DNA of 64,000 nt from Siccirubricoccus sp. G192 (GTDB lineage Bacteria > Pseudomonadota > Alphaproteobacteria > Acetobacterales > Acetobacteraceae). The translations under genes were made by a program, and so were the position numbers. The DNA lies in contig NZ_JAHREN010000001.1 of assembly GCF_019084075.1 (NCBI RefSeq), positions 1,213,501 to 1,277,500 on the forward strand, in the 5' to 3' direction. Below are positions 9,652-22,328 of the stretch, in pieces. Numbering within the stretch: the first letter of the stretch is position 1; each line of letters begins with the position of its first letter. Below the pieces are notes generated by a model. It searched no databases and had not been told where the DNA came from. It was given only the letters and a program-made list of their open reading frames with translations.

Positions 9652-9911
9652 GGCTCTGCTGGACCGCGCCCGGAGTGCCGGGCTGCTCGGCGAGGGACAT
9701 GGGCAGCGGCGGCGCCGAAGGGCGCCCGCAGAAGCTCTGATCTTGGGCTGAGCCGAGCGCCGCATTCGGGAATTCCCCTCCTGGTTAATATTCCATGATG
9801 ATTTTTCTCGTATGGGAGCATAGAGGCTTTACGCTCACAGCGGCGTGAGAGGCTGGCGGCCCAAGCCTGCCAGCGGGGCTGCAGCTATGATCTTCGGTAC
9901 GGGTTCACATC

Positions 9912-10282
9912 ATGTCGCACTATAGCCACGGGGACCGAGATGCTTGGGTCGGGCTGCTTCCAGCAGCGACCCTCTTGCTCCTTAGCATCGTCGGCGGCCT
10001 GTTTGTTGGCTTGGCACCCCGCGCCGGGCAGACCCAGTTCGCGGTCTTCGCGGCTCCCTGGCATGGGCGGGTTGCGACGGCAGAGATAGTCGGCGCTGCT
10101 GGTGGAGCCCTTATGGACGCGGGCAGCCTGCCCAACGTCGTGATCGCGCATTCAGACGACCCGGCCTTTGTCGACGCTCTTTACCGCACTGGCGCATGGC
10201 TGGTGCTCGACCCCGTGCTGTTGCGTGGCTGCCTATGCCTCGGTGCCAAGCGCAACCCTGACTTGGTGAAAGGCGAAGCCTA

Positions 10283-10283
<1 letters not shown>
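9912..10283 (+). CDS. Small membrane protein of unknown function, first gene of a signalling operon
   Basis: A 123-residue protein with one hydrophobic segment (about residues 14-34, [20 protein letters not shown]), followed by a soluble part containing [20 protein letters not shown] and two Cys near the end (GCLCLG). I do not recognise a family. Its stop shares a base with the GTG start of the histidine kinase (TAGTG at 10281-10285), so the two are translated together. It could be a sensor accessory or a periplasmic/cytoplasmic partner of the kinase; this is inference from coupling alone. Confidence 0.65.
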
Positions 10284-13134
<2,851 letters not shown>

Positions 13135-13138
<4 letters not shown>

Positions 13139-14073
13139 GCAAGCGGGCCGTTATCCTGATTGTCGACGACAAGGTCTCGAACATCGAGATCCTGAGCGCC
13201 GTACTCGAGGAGGATCACGAGATCTGCTTCGCCACCTCCGGCGAGGAGGCCATGACCGTCGCGCAGACGGCCATGCCGGACCTGATCCTGCTCGACGTGC
13301 TGATGCCGGACGTCGATGGCTACGAGGTGTGCCGCCGCCTCAAGGCGGACCCGCTGCTCGCCGATATTCCGGTCATCTTCACCACGGCACTCGGCGACCA
13401 GGAGGCGGAAGTGCGGGGGCTTGGCCTCGGCGCAATCGACTACGTCACCAAGCCGATTTCCCCGGTGATCGTCCAGGCGCGCGTGCGCAACCACATCGAG
13501 ATGAAACAGATGCGCGACCAACTGGCGGAACTCACGGTCACGGACGCGCTGACCGGCCTGGGCAATCGCCGGCGCTTGGAGAGGACCCTGAGCCAGGAGG
13601 TCGCCCGCCTGGCGCGTACCGCCGCGGACCTCTCCGTCATTATTCTCGACATCGACTTCTTCAAGCGATTCAACGACAGCTACGGGCACAGCGCCGGGGA
13701 TCGCTGCATCGCAATGGTCGGCGCTACCTTGAACCGTGCCGTGCGCCGGGCGGCGGACCTGGCCGTCCGCTATGGCGGCGAGGAGTTCGCCTGCGTCCTG
13801 CCCGAGGCGGGCCACGAAGAGGCAATGGCCGTCGCGCACAACATCCGCGATCGCGTCCAGGCGCTCGGCATTCCCCACAGTCAGTCGGATGCGGCGCCTT
13901 ACGTCACGGTGAGTGTCGGCGTTGCCACCGCGATCTGCACCCCGGGCGCCGATCTTTCCAGCTGGATCAGGGCGGCCGATGCGCAGCTCTATCTCGCCAA
14001 GGCCGCGGGCCGGAATAACGTAGTAGGTCGCGTGTTCGAGGATAGGGAGCTGAAAGAGCTTCAGGCCGCCTGA
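13135..14073 (+). CDS. Response regulator diguanylate cyclase (REC-GGEEF)
   Basis: A 312-residue PleD/WspR-like protein that makes cyclic di-GMP. The receiver domain (residues 5-120) has Asp54 ([10 protein letters not shown]) and the conserved Lys in YVTKPI. The cyclase domain starts with the [10 protein letters not shown] signature near residue 137 and has an active site GGEEF at 214-218. An inhibitory I-site RAAD at 205-208 sits five residues before it, so product feedback is expected. It overlaps the hybrid kinase by four bases (ATGA), which makes it the natural output partner of that phosphorelay. Confidence 0.93.
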
Positions 14074-14089
14074 CATGTGTGGGTAAGGC

Positions 14090-14245
14090 AACCGAGCACC
14101 GCCTGTTGAACGCGTCTGGGTTCTACTGGCTCACCTCGTGCATGGTGCCCGGGATGGAGACGCGGACCACGCCGGGGATCCGGCGCTCCATCGCGTCCGA
14201 GAGCCCGGATAGTCGCCGGGACCGCTGCCACGTGAGCAAGGTCGG
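14090..14245 (-). pseudogene. Alpha/beta hydrolase C-terminal remnant
   Basis: The minus-strand frame reads PTLLTWQRSRRLSGLSDAME, then ERRIPGVVRVSIPGTMHEVS, an in-frame TAG, and NPDAFN. This is the pattern around the catalytic His of alpha/beta hydrolases (usually LERRLPGA..PGAGH...NPEAFN). A further frameshift follows near 14105. No catalytic Ser region is visible upstream. The 14074-14443 stretch contains nothing else I can support. Confidence 0.45.
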
Positions 14246-14443
14246 GCTACTCAGGTGTTCGGGTCCAATATTGTCCCGCCCTACCTCCTGACCCGGAGGA
14301 TACCACCCGTAGGCACGCCAGGGCGGAGGGGCTGAGCCTCATGTCCATCGCCCGGCCGAAACGCACGAGGCGGATTGCACCGATCTGCAGTCGCCGCGGA
14401 TGCTCCCGACGGGGATGCTGACCCCGAAGGAGGGACGCTGCCT

Positions 14444-15135
14444 ATGAACCTGCCCCGCATCCGCGTCGCCGCGGCGCACCTCGCTCCGGTCTGGCTGGAT
14501 GCCGCCCGCACCGTGGACAAGGCCTGCGACGCCGCGGCGGAGGCAGTGCGGGCGGGCGCGCAGCTCGTCGTCTTCCCCAAGAGCTTCATCTCCGGCTTTC
14601 CAGTCTGGACCGCGCTCGCAGCGCCGATCCTCACGCATGAGTGGTTCCGTCGCTTCGCCGCGCACTCCATTCGTGCTGATGGCTCAGAGGTGACGCGGAT
14701 GCGCGCGGCGGCGCGGCGGCACGGCATCTATCTCTCCTTCGGCTTCAGCGAGGCGACCGAGGCCTCGGTCGGCTGCCTGTGTAACAGCAATCTACTGATC
14801 GGGCCCGACGGGCGCGTGCTGAATCATCGCCGCAAGCTCGCCCCGACCTACTACGAGAAGCTCGTCTGGGTGCCGGGCGACGCGGCCGGCCTGCGTGTCA
14901 CGGCGACGGCGATCGGTCGCCTCGGTACCCTGATCTGTGGCGAGAACACCAACCCGCTCGCCCGCTTCGCGCTGATGGCCGAGGGCGAGCAGCTTACCTG
15001 GCCACCTTCCCGCCGATCTGGTCAACCCGGCCCCCCGGCGAGGCGGCGGCCTATGACATCGAGGAGGTGATCCGCATCCGCTGCGGCGCTCATTCCATCG
15101 AGGCGAAGTCGCTTTCCCGGAGTTCGACGACACCG
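14444..15135 (+). pseudogene. Nitrilase-family amidohydrolase, frameshifted and active-site mutated
   Basis: The start at 14444 has a strong ribosome-binding site (AAGGAGGG). The first frame carries the nitrilase fold, with the catalytic Lys region NHRRKLAPTYYEKLVW and the catalytic Cys in LICGENTNPLARFAL. The catalytic Glu, expected in a FPE motif, is Lys here (LVVFPKSFISGFPVW). At about 14993-14998 a one-base loss shifts the frame: LATFPPIWSTRPPGEAAAYD continues in the next frame, then similarity fades after GAHSIEAKS. The C-terminal third of the family is missing. The enzyme is dead by both criteria. Confidence 0.8.
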
Positions 15136-15194
15136 CGTAGCAGACCGTGCCTCGGCCGTTTCGGCGTGGCACAGCAGCGTGGCATACTGCGCCC

Positions 15195-15335
15195 CGATGT
15201 TCGACTGGAACGACCTGCCCTTCTGGAACTCGCCCGCCAGAGGAGCTGGCCTGGGTGCCGCGCGTGCGTGAGACGGTGCGCATCCTCGAGGAGTTGCTGC
15301 GCGCCGATGAGCGTCTCCTGATGGAGGGGCTCTGA
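15195..15335 (+). pseudogene. Unidentified coding remnant
   Basis: Two plus-strand frames carry coherent protein-like sequence: FDWNDLPFWNSPAR, then, after a shift near 15240, EELAWVPRVRETVRILEELL ending in LLMEGL before a TGA at 15333-15335. I do not recognise the family. It may be the tail of another lost gene between the nitrilase remnant and the convergent Bug gene. Confidence 0.3.
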
Positions 15336-15346
15336 GCGCCCGCAAC

Positions 15347-16312
15347 TCAGTCCGGCCGCGCTCCGGAGCGGCGCACCACCTCGGCCCAGCGCGGCAGGTC
15401 GGCGCGGATCTGGGTGGCCAGCACCTCCGGCGCGCCGCCGACGCGCTCCGATCCTTGCGCGGCAATCCAGACCCGCAGCTCCTCGCTGTCGAGCGCCGCA
15501 TTCACCGCGGCGTTCAGCGTGGCGATCGCTGGCACGGACGTGCCGGCTGGCGCCAGTAGCCCCTGCCAGGAGACGATGACGAGGTCGGCGTAGCCAGCCT
15601 CGCGCGCCGTCGGCACTGTAGCCAACACCGAGGAGCGCGCCGCGCTGGTCAACACGAGGGCACGGAGCCGCCCTTCGCGCAGATGCTCCGCCGCCGCAGG
15701 AAGGCTGACCCAGAGGGCGTGCACATTGCCCGCCAGCAAGTCCACGATCGCCGGCGCGGCGCCGCGATAGGGAATATGGGCGAAGTCAGGCAGGGCGGCG
15801 GCGGCGCGGAACAACTCGCCGGTCATATGGCCAATGCTGCCATTGCCCGGCGAGGCCCAGTTCAGCGGCGGCCGCCCGGCCTTGGCCATGGCGACCAGCG
15901 CGGCCAGGTCGCGAGCCCCGTCGGCGCGTACTACCAGCACCTGCGGCGCCCCGATGGTCTGCACGATGGGGACGAAATCGGCCACCGGATCGTAGCGGAC
16001 GCTGCCGTAGAGTGTCGGGTTGATCACTAGAGAGTCCCAGCCGACCAGGATCGTGTGCCCATCCGGGGCGGCGCGCGCGACATACTCGAAGGCGATGTTG
16101 CCACCGGCACCCGGGCGCGGTTCCACCACCACCGGCTGGCCGAGCAGCAAAGAGACGCGCACGCCGATCAGTCGCGCCAGCGCGTCCAGGCTGCCGCCGG
16201 AGGCCAGCGGCAGCACGAAGCGGATCGGCCGCGTCGGCGCCCAGCCTTGCGCGCCCACGCGCGGTGCCAGCAGCAGCGCAGGAAAGGCCAGCGCCGCACG
16301 GCGGGCGATCAT
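15347..16312 (-). CDS. Bug-type (TctC) periplasmic solute receptor
   Basis: A 321-residue tripartite-tricarboxylate-transporter receptor. The start at 16312 gives a signal peptide (MIARRAALAFPALLLAPRVG) and overlaps the cupin stop (ATGA). Family features are PIRFVLPLASGGSLDALARL, the GQPVVVEPRPGAGGNIAF turn, DGHTILVGW and HIPYRGAAPAIVDLLAG. Such receptors bind carboxylates or amides for TctAB permeases; no permease gene is in the window. Its cotranscribed cupin and the nearby hydantoinase genes are the only hints to the ligand. Confidence 0.9.
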   Translation of the reverse strand: MIARRAALAFPALLLAPRVGAQGWAPTRPIRFVLPLASGGSLDALARLIGVRVSLLLGQPVVVEPRPGAGGNIAFEYVARAAPDGHTILVGWDSLVINPTLYGSVRYDPVADFVPIVQTIGAPQVLVVRADGARDLAALVAMAKAGRPPLNWASPGNGSIGHMTGELFRAAAALPDFAHIPYRGAAPAIVDLLAGNVHALWVSLPAAAEHLREGRLRALVLTSAARSSVLATVPTAREAGYADLVIVSWQGLLAPAGTSVPAIATLNAAVNAALDSEELRVWIAAQGSERVGGAPEVLATQIRADLPRWAEVVRRSGARPD

Positions 16313-16641
16313 GCGGAGGGCTCCAGCTTGACGAAGTCCCGCGTGCCGACACCCTGGATCAACAGGAAGCAACAATCCTCGGCACCCGCATTGGACAGGT
16401 GGTGCAGCGTGCCGGCCGGCGTCCGGTGCGTGCCGCCCGGCGCCAGCACGCGCTCCGTCCCCGGCTCACGCGTCTCCACACGAAGCGATCCGGAGAGCAG
16501 GACGCAGAGATCGTCGGTCGAGCTGTGGCGATGCCAGGGGATGGCTTCGCCCGGCGCGAGCACGAAGCGGCGCACGGTGATGTCGGCGCCGGTCATTACC
16601 GATTCGACCAGCTTGACCCTGTAGGGCGGCTGAGTGGCCAT
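16309..16641 (-). CDS. Small single-domain cupin protein
   Basis: A 110-residue cupin. The start at 16641 (MATQPPYRVKLVESV) is preferred to an upstream ATG at 16761, whose 40 extra residues look non-homologous. Cupin motif 1 is visible as IPWHRHSSTDD with the metal-binding His pair, and motif 2 as PAGTLHHLSN. These small cupins bind a metal and often act as isomerases, dioxygenases or sugar/acid binders, so no reaction can be assigned. It overlaps the downstream Bug receptor gene by four bases. Confidence 0.8.
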   Translation of the reverse strand: MATQPPYRVKLVESVMTGADITVRRFVLAPGEAIPWHRHSSTDDLCVLLSGSLRVETREPGTERVLAPGGTHRTPAGTLHHLSNAGAEDCCFLLIQGVGTRDFVKLEPSA

Positions 16642-16776
16642 TGCGGGCTCCTCGAGGGACGACAGATCGGGACTGAGGATACCATTTGCTCTCACCGTGT
16701 CGCCTTCGGAAACATGCAAGGGGGGTTGCGAGGCAGCACGGCAGGATCTGTGCAGATTCATACCAAGTCCCGCTGA

Positions 16777-17165
16777 TCAGAAGCTATATGCCCAGTCGCG
16801 CAGTCTAAGGGTCATGATGCGCCATGACTGGTCGACGAGCCTGTTCCAAGTGTCGCAGCAGTGGTCGACGATGACATCGTAGGACCGGAAAACGCGGCTC
16901 GAGAGTCAGTTGTCGCGCACGAACTCCCAGACGTTCTCCATCGCGTTGATCTCGGGGCACTTGGATGGCAGTGGGGCGAATGTAATGTTCGGCGGCACCG
17001 CCACCTTGTCCGACACGGGCCACCCGGCCTGATCAAGCAGCAGCACCGCGTGTGCCCCCGGCGCCACCGCGGCGGCGATCTCGACGAGGTGCAGGTTCAT
17101 CGCCTCGGTGTTGCAGTGTGGCAGGACCAGCGCCGCGCCCTTACCCTCCTTGGGGCAGACAGCGC
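16777..17165 (-). pseudogene. IS630-family transposase C-terminal remnant
   Basis: The minus-strand frame reads FGAVCPKEGKGAALVLPHCN, then AVLLLDQAGW and LPSKCPEINAMENVWEFVRD, the DDE_3 region of IS630 transposases. A TGA at 16908-16906 stands where the family normally has Trp (DNW). After it the same frame continues to the family end (RVFRSYDVIVDHCC to the stop at 16779-16777). The N-terminal half is missing and the remnant begins right at the end of hyuA. Confidence 0.75.
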
Positions 17166-17179
17166 CAAAACCCGAGGGC

Positions 17180-19240
17180 CTATGCTTCCCTCACCACCAG
17201 CGCGCTGGAGGGATGCACTTCAGCTATCTGGTTGGGCAGGATCAGGGTGGTGGAATCCAATTGGGCAATGATAGCTGGTCCCTGCAGCACGGCACCCGCA
17301 CCAAGCCGCGCTCGGTCGTAAAGCGGTGTTTCCACGGCGCCCTCGGCAAAGTGGATGCGCTGGCGGCTGGTGATGGCCCCGGCAGCGGGGCCGCCGGACG
17401 GGATTTCGCGCAGCTTCAGCGGCGGCAACAGGCCAAGGGCATCGACTCGCAAGGTCACCATTTCCACCGGCACGTCATCCAGGCGGAAGCTATAGAGCCG
17501 CTCATGCTCGGCATGGAAGGCCGCCAGGGTCGCGGCGAGGGTCATTTCATCAATGGTGCTGCCGGACCAGGGCAGGGTCAGTTCACTGCCCTGATCCTCA
17601 TAGCGAAGGCTGGTGTGCCAGGTGATGCGGCGCGCCGCGTCCGGCACGCCTTCCTCCGTCAGCCAGGCCGTTGCGTCGCGCACCAGCGTGGCGAAGACGG
17701 TGGCGATGCGGTCCAGGTCGAACCGGCCGCGGCGTTGCACGCAACTGCGTGAGAATTCCGCACGCAGCGAGGAGGCGAGCAGGCCGAGAGCCGACAGCAC
17801 GCCGGGCGCCGGAGGAATTAATTGGGTGAGGCAGCCAATGAGACGCGCCAGGGCCCCGCCATGCAGCGGCCCGGCGCCGCCAAACGGTACCAGGACGAAG
17901 TCCCGCGGGTCATGCCCGCGCTCCACCGAGACAATGCGGATGGCGCCGACCATGGTGTTGTTGACGATGTCGATGATGCCGCGCGCTGCCTCCTCCACGC
18001 CCAGGTTCAGCGGCTCGGCGATACGCCTGGCAATGGCCTGATGCGCCGCCGTACGATCTAGCACGAAGCCGCCATCCAGCAGGCGTTGCGGCAGGTTGCC
18101 CAGCACCAGGTGGGCATCGGCGACGGTGGGTTGTTCGCCACCGCGGCCGTAGCATACCGGCCCGGGCGCAGCGCCGGCACTTTCCGGGCCTACCACCAGC
18201 CCGCCGGTCTCGGAAATTCGGGCAATGGACCCGCCGCCGGCACCGATGGTCGTGAGATCGACCATTGGTAGCGTCACGCGCCAGTCGGCGATGCGGCTAT
18301 TGGTGGTCAGCCCCGGCTGACCACCGCGCACCAGCGCAATGTCAGCAGAAGTGCCGCCAATATCGATGGTAACAAGGTCGTCGAAGCCGGCCTGCTGCGC
18401 CACGAAGCTGGCGCCGACGATTCCTGCCGCTGGGCCTGACAAGGCAGTTTCCACCGGCGAACGGCGAATGGCACGGGCGCTGGCCACACCGCCGCTGGAT
18501 TTCATCAGTAGCAGCGGCGCGCCGATACCGCGCTCCTCCGCGCGGCGCTCCAGCCGCTCCACATAGGTGGAGACGGTGGGCATGACATAGGCATTCAGCA
18601 GCGTCACCACGCTGCGCTCGTATTCACGCAGTACCGGCAGCACTTCCGAGGAAATCGAGACCAGCGCGCCGGGGTGTTCCTCGCGCAATATTTCGGCGGC
18701 GCGCTTTTCATGCGCGGCGTTGGCATAGCTGTGCAGCAGCACGATGCCGATGGTGCCGATGCCCTCGGCGGCAATCTCGCGCGCTGCCTGGTGCAGGGCG
18801 GCCTCATCCAGGGGTTCGTGCTCGCTGCCGTCAGGGTCGATGCGGCCGCCGATTTCCCAGATGTGTTCGGGCGGCACCGGGCGCAGCGGCTTCTGCCAGG
18901 TGAACAGGTTGGCGCGGCGCGGAATGTCGTGCCGGCCGATCTCCAGGACGTATTTGAATCCAGTGGTCACCAGCAGCGCCGCCGGCGGGCCCTTGCGTTC
19001 CAGGATGAGGTTGGTGGCAACCGTGGTGCCGTGCAGCACCCGGCCAATCTTCCAGCCCTCCAGCCCGGCAAGTTCCAGCACCGCCGCCAGGCCGTTGCCG
19101 AAGCCCTCGGAGGGATCATGCGGGGTCGAGGGGGTTTTTGCCACCACCAGGCTGCCGCTGGCGGGGTCGTACAGCGTTACATCGGTGAAGGTGCCGCCGG
19201 TATCGACTCCGATGACCGCGCCTTCGGTGCTGCCGCTCAT
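17180..19240 (-). CDS. hyuA: Hydantoinase/oxoprolinase subunit A (HyuA)
   Basis: A 686-residue ATP-dependent amide-ring hydrolase subunit. The N-terminus has the actin-like ATPase signature DTGGTFTD at residues 13-20. Later parts include the HGTTVATN motif, the LLMKSSGGV segment, and the VTIDIGGTSADIALV phosphate-2 motif. The family covers N-methylhydantoinases, 5-oxoprolinases and acetone/acetophenone carboxylases, so the substrate is open. Its ATG overlaps the hyuB stop (ATGA), as expected for the heteromeric enzyme. Confidence 0.9.
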   Translation of the reverse strand: MSGSTEGAVIGVDTGGTFTDVTLYDPASGSLVVAKTPSTPHDPSEGFGNGLAAVLELAGLEGWKIGRVLHGTTVATNLILERKGPPAALLVTTGFKYVLEIGRHDIPRRANLFTWQKPLRPVPPEHIWEIGGRIDPDGSEHEPLDEAALHQAAREIAAEGIGTIGIVLLHSYANAAHEKRAAEILREEHPGALVSISSEVLPVLREYERSVVTLLNAYVMPTVSTYVERLERRAEERGIGAPLLLMKSSGGVASARAIRRSPVETALSGPAAGIVGASFVAQQAGFDDLVTIDIGGTSADIALVRGGQPGLTTNSRIADWRVTLPMVDLTTIGAGGGSIARISETGGLVVGPESAGAAPGPVCYGRGGEQPTVADAHLVLGNLPQRLLDGGFVLDRTAAHQAIARRIAEPLNLGVEEAARGIIDIVNNTMVGAIRIVSVERGHDPRDFVLVPFGGAGPLHGGALARLIGCLTQLIPPAPGVLSALGLLASSLRAEFSRSCVQRRGRFDLDRIATVFATLVRDATAWLTEEGVPDAARRITWHTSLRYEDQGSELTLPWSGSTIDEMTLAATLAAFHAEHERLYSFRLDDVPVEMVTLRVDALGLLPPLKLREIPSGGPAAGAITSRQRIHFAEGAVETPLYDRARLGAGAVLQGPAIIAQLDSTTLILPNQIAEVHPSSALVVREA

Positions 19241-21039
19241 GCCAGGCTCTCCGCATAGCGGTTACGGTGGAAGAGTTTACCCTCGGGCCGTGCTGCGCGG
19301 CGCTGTTGCGTCGCCGCGGCGTCCACGCTGCGGCCATCGGCGCTGAGCACCACGCCGTAGTCCCGCTCGGCGCTGGCGCGACTGACGAAGCCGCCGCGGA
19401 CATCGGCCAGCACGCGCGCCGCTTCGCGATCGAAGGGGTGGCCCCAACCGCCGCCGCCGCCGGTTTCCAGCCGGATGACGTCACCGCGCTTGAGGAGGTT
19501 GCCGTCACTCAACGGCGCCAGCACACGTTCATCCGCCCGCCCCGGATTCACCACGCAGCGGCCGGTGCCGGCCGACATGCCGCCGCTTGTGCCCCAGGGT
19601 GGATGGTCGATGGCGTCCAAACGCACCGAGAGCAGGGCTTCCCGGGCCAGAACCTCCATCTCCCGCACCACGCCACAGCCGCCGCGCCAGCGCCCGGGGC
19701 CGCCGGTATCGGGATTGATGCCATAGCAGCGCACCCGCATAGGGTAGGAGATGTCGACGAATTCCGCGGGGTAATTCTCCTGCGCCACCAGGTAGACCGC
19801 GTCGTGACCATCGGCGAAGGGACGCGCGCCATAGCCGCAGGCCACGCCATCCGACATCAGGAAGCGTTCCCCGTCCATCGTGCTGCCGCGCACCATCCAG
19901 ATGGCATAAGGGCTGTGCGAGGCCGAAGCGCGGCCGCCCGAAGCGGTGTTGAGCAGGCCGAGATAGCCGGAGAGATTGCGCAGCATGGTGACGCCGCGCT
20001 GGCCCAGCGGCGCCGGAAAACGCGGCTGCAGCACCGAACCGTCGCGCAGCTTCACCTCGTCGAACAACGCCTCGGCGCCGGCGTTCAGCGATATCTCCGT
20101 GCTGCTGCCGAGCAGATAGGCGCCCACCAGCACGCCGGGGGCCCTGCGGTTCAGCACCAGATTGATCGGGCCGCGGGTCTGGTCGTCGGTCTCGGTCTGG
20201 TCCAGCAGGAAGCGGCCATCCTCGGTGGCTTCGAGCTTGTAGCGGATGGTTACAGGGCCGCTGCCATGGCCGTCGGTATCGATGGACTCGGCGAAGCGAT
20301 AGATGCCCGGCGCCACCAGCGCCGCCATGCGAACCCGCAGCGCGGCTTCGGTGCGGCTCAGCAGGGTGGCGAAGGCGGCGCGCAGCCGGGCCGGGCCGAA
20401 GCGTCGAGCCATTTCCTCCAGCCGCCTTTCGCCCAGCGCCACGGCGGCCAGCAGCGCCCGAAGGTCGCCCCGCACCATGCCGGGGAAGCGGCAATTGCGG
20501 ATGAAGATGCGCAGCAGGTCTTCCTGCACCACGCCTGCGCGCGCCAGCCGCACCGGCGGCACGATGGTGCCTTCCTGGAAGATCTCGGTGCAGTCCGGCG
20601 ACAGCGAGCCGGGCCGCATGCCGCCTATATCGGCGAAATGCGCCCAGGTCTGCGAGAAGCCGATGAGGCCATCCTCGGCGAAGACCGGCGAGACCAGAAC
20701 CTGGTCCGGGGTGTGGGTGACGGCGCCATGCGACGCGTAGCAGTCATTGTACCAGTAGATATCGCCGGGCTGCATCGTTTCGGCCGGATACTCGGCGAAG
20801 ATCGGGGTCACCAGGTCGGTGGCGAAGGGCAGGGTCTTGCCGGCGATCAGGCGCCCATCGGCGGCGTAGAGACCCGAGGCATAGTCCTTCTTCTCACGGA
20901 TGAAGGGTGACATGGCGGTGCGCTCGATCAGCACCTCCATCTCGGATTGCACCGAACGCAGCCCGCCGCGGATGATTTCCAGCGTCACCGGGTCCACGGC
21001 TGAATCCGCCACGGTTGTCAGTTTGCGCTGGTCGTCCAT
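19237..21039 (-). CDS. hyuB: Hydantoinase/oxoprolinase subunit B (HyuB)
   Basis: A 600-residue partner of HyuA. The start at 21039 (MDDQRKLTTVADSAVDPVTL) gives the standard length; the reading upstream to 21129 is not homologous. Recognisable stretches are VDPVTLEIIRGGLRSVQSEM, EKKDYASGLYAADGRL, DIYWYNDCYASHGAVTHTPD and the Gly-rich TGGGGGWGHP near the C-terminus. It is the first of the two coupled genes, 65 bases after the broken M20 peptidase gene. Confidence 0.9.
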   Translation of the reverse strand: MDDQRKLTTVADSAVDPVTLEIIRGGLRSVQSEMEVLIERTAMSPFIREKKDYASGLYAADGRLIAGKTLPFATDLVTPIFAEYPAETMQPGDIYWYNDCYASHGAVTHTPDQVLVSPVFAEDGLIGFSQTWAHFADIGGMRPGSLSPDCTEIFQEGTIVPPVRLARAGVVQEDLLRIFIRNCRFPGMVRGDLRALLAAVALGERRLEEMARRFGPARLRAAFATLLSRTEAALRVRMAALVAPGIYRFAESIDTDGHGSGPVTIRYKLEATEDGRFLLDQTETDDQTRGPINLVLNRRAPGVLVGAYLLGSSTEISLNAGAEALFDEVKLRDGSVLQPRFPAPLGQRGVTMLRNLSGYLGLLNTASGGRASASHSPYAIWMVRGSTMDGERFLMSDGVACGYGARPFADGHDAVYLVAQENYPAEFVDISYPMRVRCYGINPDTGGPGRWRGGCGVVREMEVLAREALLSVRLDAIDHPPWGTSGGMSAGTGRCVVNPGRADERVLAPLSDGNLLKRGDVIRLETGGGGGWGHPFDREAARVLADVRGGFVSRASAERDYGVVLSADGRSVDAAATQQRRAARPEGKLFHRNRYAESLA

Positions 21040-21104
21040 TGCCTTGGTCCTCGCCCCAGGCGAAAAGGCTGGGTGCGATGGCGCCGCGCTGTCAAGCCGT
21101 GGCG

Positions 21105-22264
21105 TTACAGCCCGGCGCGGTCCAGCCACAGAATGGTCCGGGCCACCGCCTGGGCGCGTGGCACCATGGTCTCGGGCCGCAGCCTTTCCTCCAGGCTGTG
21201 CCCGCCATAGCCCTGCGGCCCAACGGCGCAGAGCGTCGGCACGCCCAGCGCGGCGGTGAAGCCGCTATCGGCGCAGCCCAGCGTGTATTCGCCCTCCACC
21301 GCATAGCCGCTGGCCCGCGCCGCCTGCTGGTAGAGGTTGAACAGCTTCAGCACGCCATCCGTGGCTTGCATGGCCCGGAACTCGCCCTTGATTTCCAGCG
21401 TCGCCGTGGTGCCGGGCACCCAGGCGCGCGCCACGATGGCATCCAGTGCCGCAATGGCCGCCTCGCGCTGCTCCGGCGTGCGGTAGCGCAGGTCGATCTC
21501 GCATTCCGCCCAGGGGGCGACGCTGTTCACGCTCTGCCCGCCGCGCACCAGGCCGACATTGAAGGAGACGCCGGCCGCGTCATCACGCAGCGCATGGATG
21601 GCGACGATCTTCTGCGCCAACTCCTCGATGGCGCTGATGCCCTCATTGATCCGCGCCCCGGAATGCGCCGCCTTGCCGGTGACCCGCAGCAGCGAGAAGA
21701 CCCCACCGCGCCGGCCCGTCACCACATTGCCGGAAGCCCGTGCCGGTTCGCTGTTCAGCACCACGCGGGCGGCCTGCGCTTCGGCCTCGATCACCGGCTT
21801 GCCCTCGGGGCTGCCGATTTCCTCATCCGCCGTGTAGAGTCCCACCAGCGGCCCCGGCGCGCCGCCGATTTGGCGAAGGCGGCCAGGATGAAGCTGTTCG
21901 TTACCAGCCCGGCCTTCATGTCGGAGACCCCGGGCCCCCAGGCGAAGCCATCCCGAATGGTGAAGGGGCGCCGCGCCACCTCACCCTGGGGATAGACCGT
22001 GTCGCGATGGCCCATCAGCAGGATGTTGCCGCGCGCCGCATCGCCGCCCGGCACGCTGGCACGCAGGGTATCTCCGAAGCGCTGCTGCGGGATGGTCCGC
22101 ACGGCGATTCCCTGGGTTTCAAGGAAGCGGCGCAGCGCCGTGCCAACCGCATCCACCCCGGGTTTGTCGTAAGTGCCGCCATCGATACCAACCAACTCGC
22201 GCAGCAGCGTCAGCATTGCCTCCTGCTGCCCAGCCAGCCATTCGATGACCCGTGCCTCGCTCAT
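21105..22264 (-). pseudogene. M20-family metallopeptidase, one-base frameshift
   Basis: The N-terminal frame (ATG at 22264, MSEARVIEWLAGQQEAML) has the zinc ligands His86 and Asp88 (GHRDTV) and Asp115 (GVSDMKAG), and reads to AAFAK. The rest follows in another frame: GGAPGPLVGLYTADEEIGSP, with the catalytic Glu pair, the dimerisation domain and the final His (GGHSLEER). The shift lies at about 21870, where one base appears lost. Together the parts make a normal glutamate carboxypeptidase/ArgE-like enzyme of about 385 residues. It sits upstream of hyuBA on the same strand, so it may have cleaved carbamoyl or acyl amino acids made by the hydantoinase. Confidence 0.85.
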
Positions 22265-22328
22265 GCCGCTTGACTCCCGCCAACCCCGGTGCGGAGCATG
22301 CCGCAAGACCCCGGGGAGGAAAATCAGT

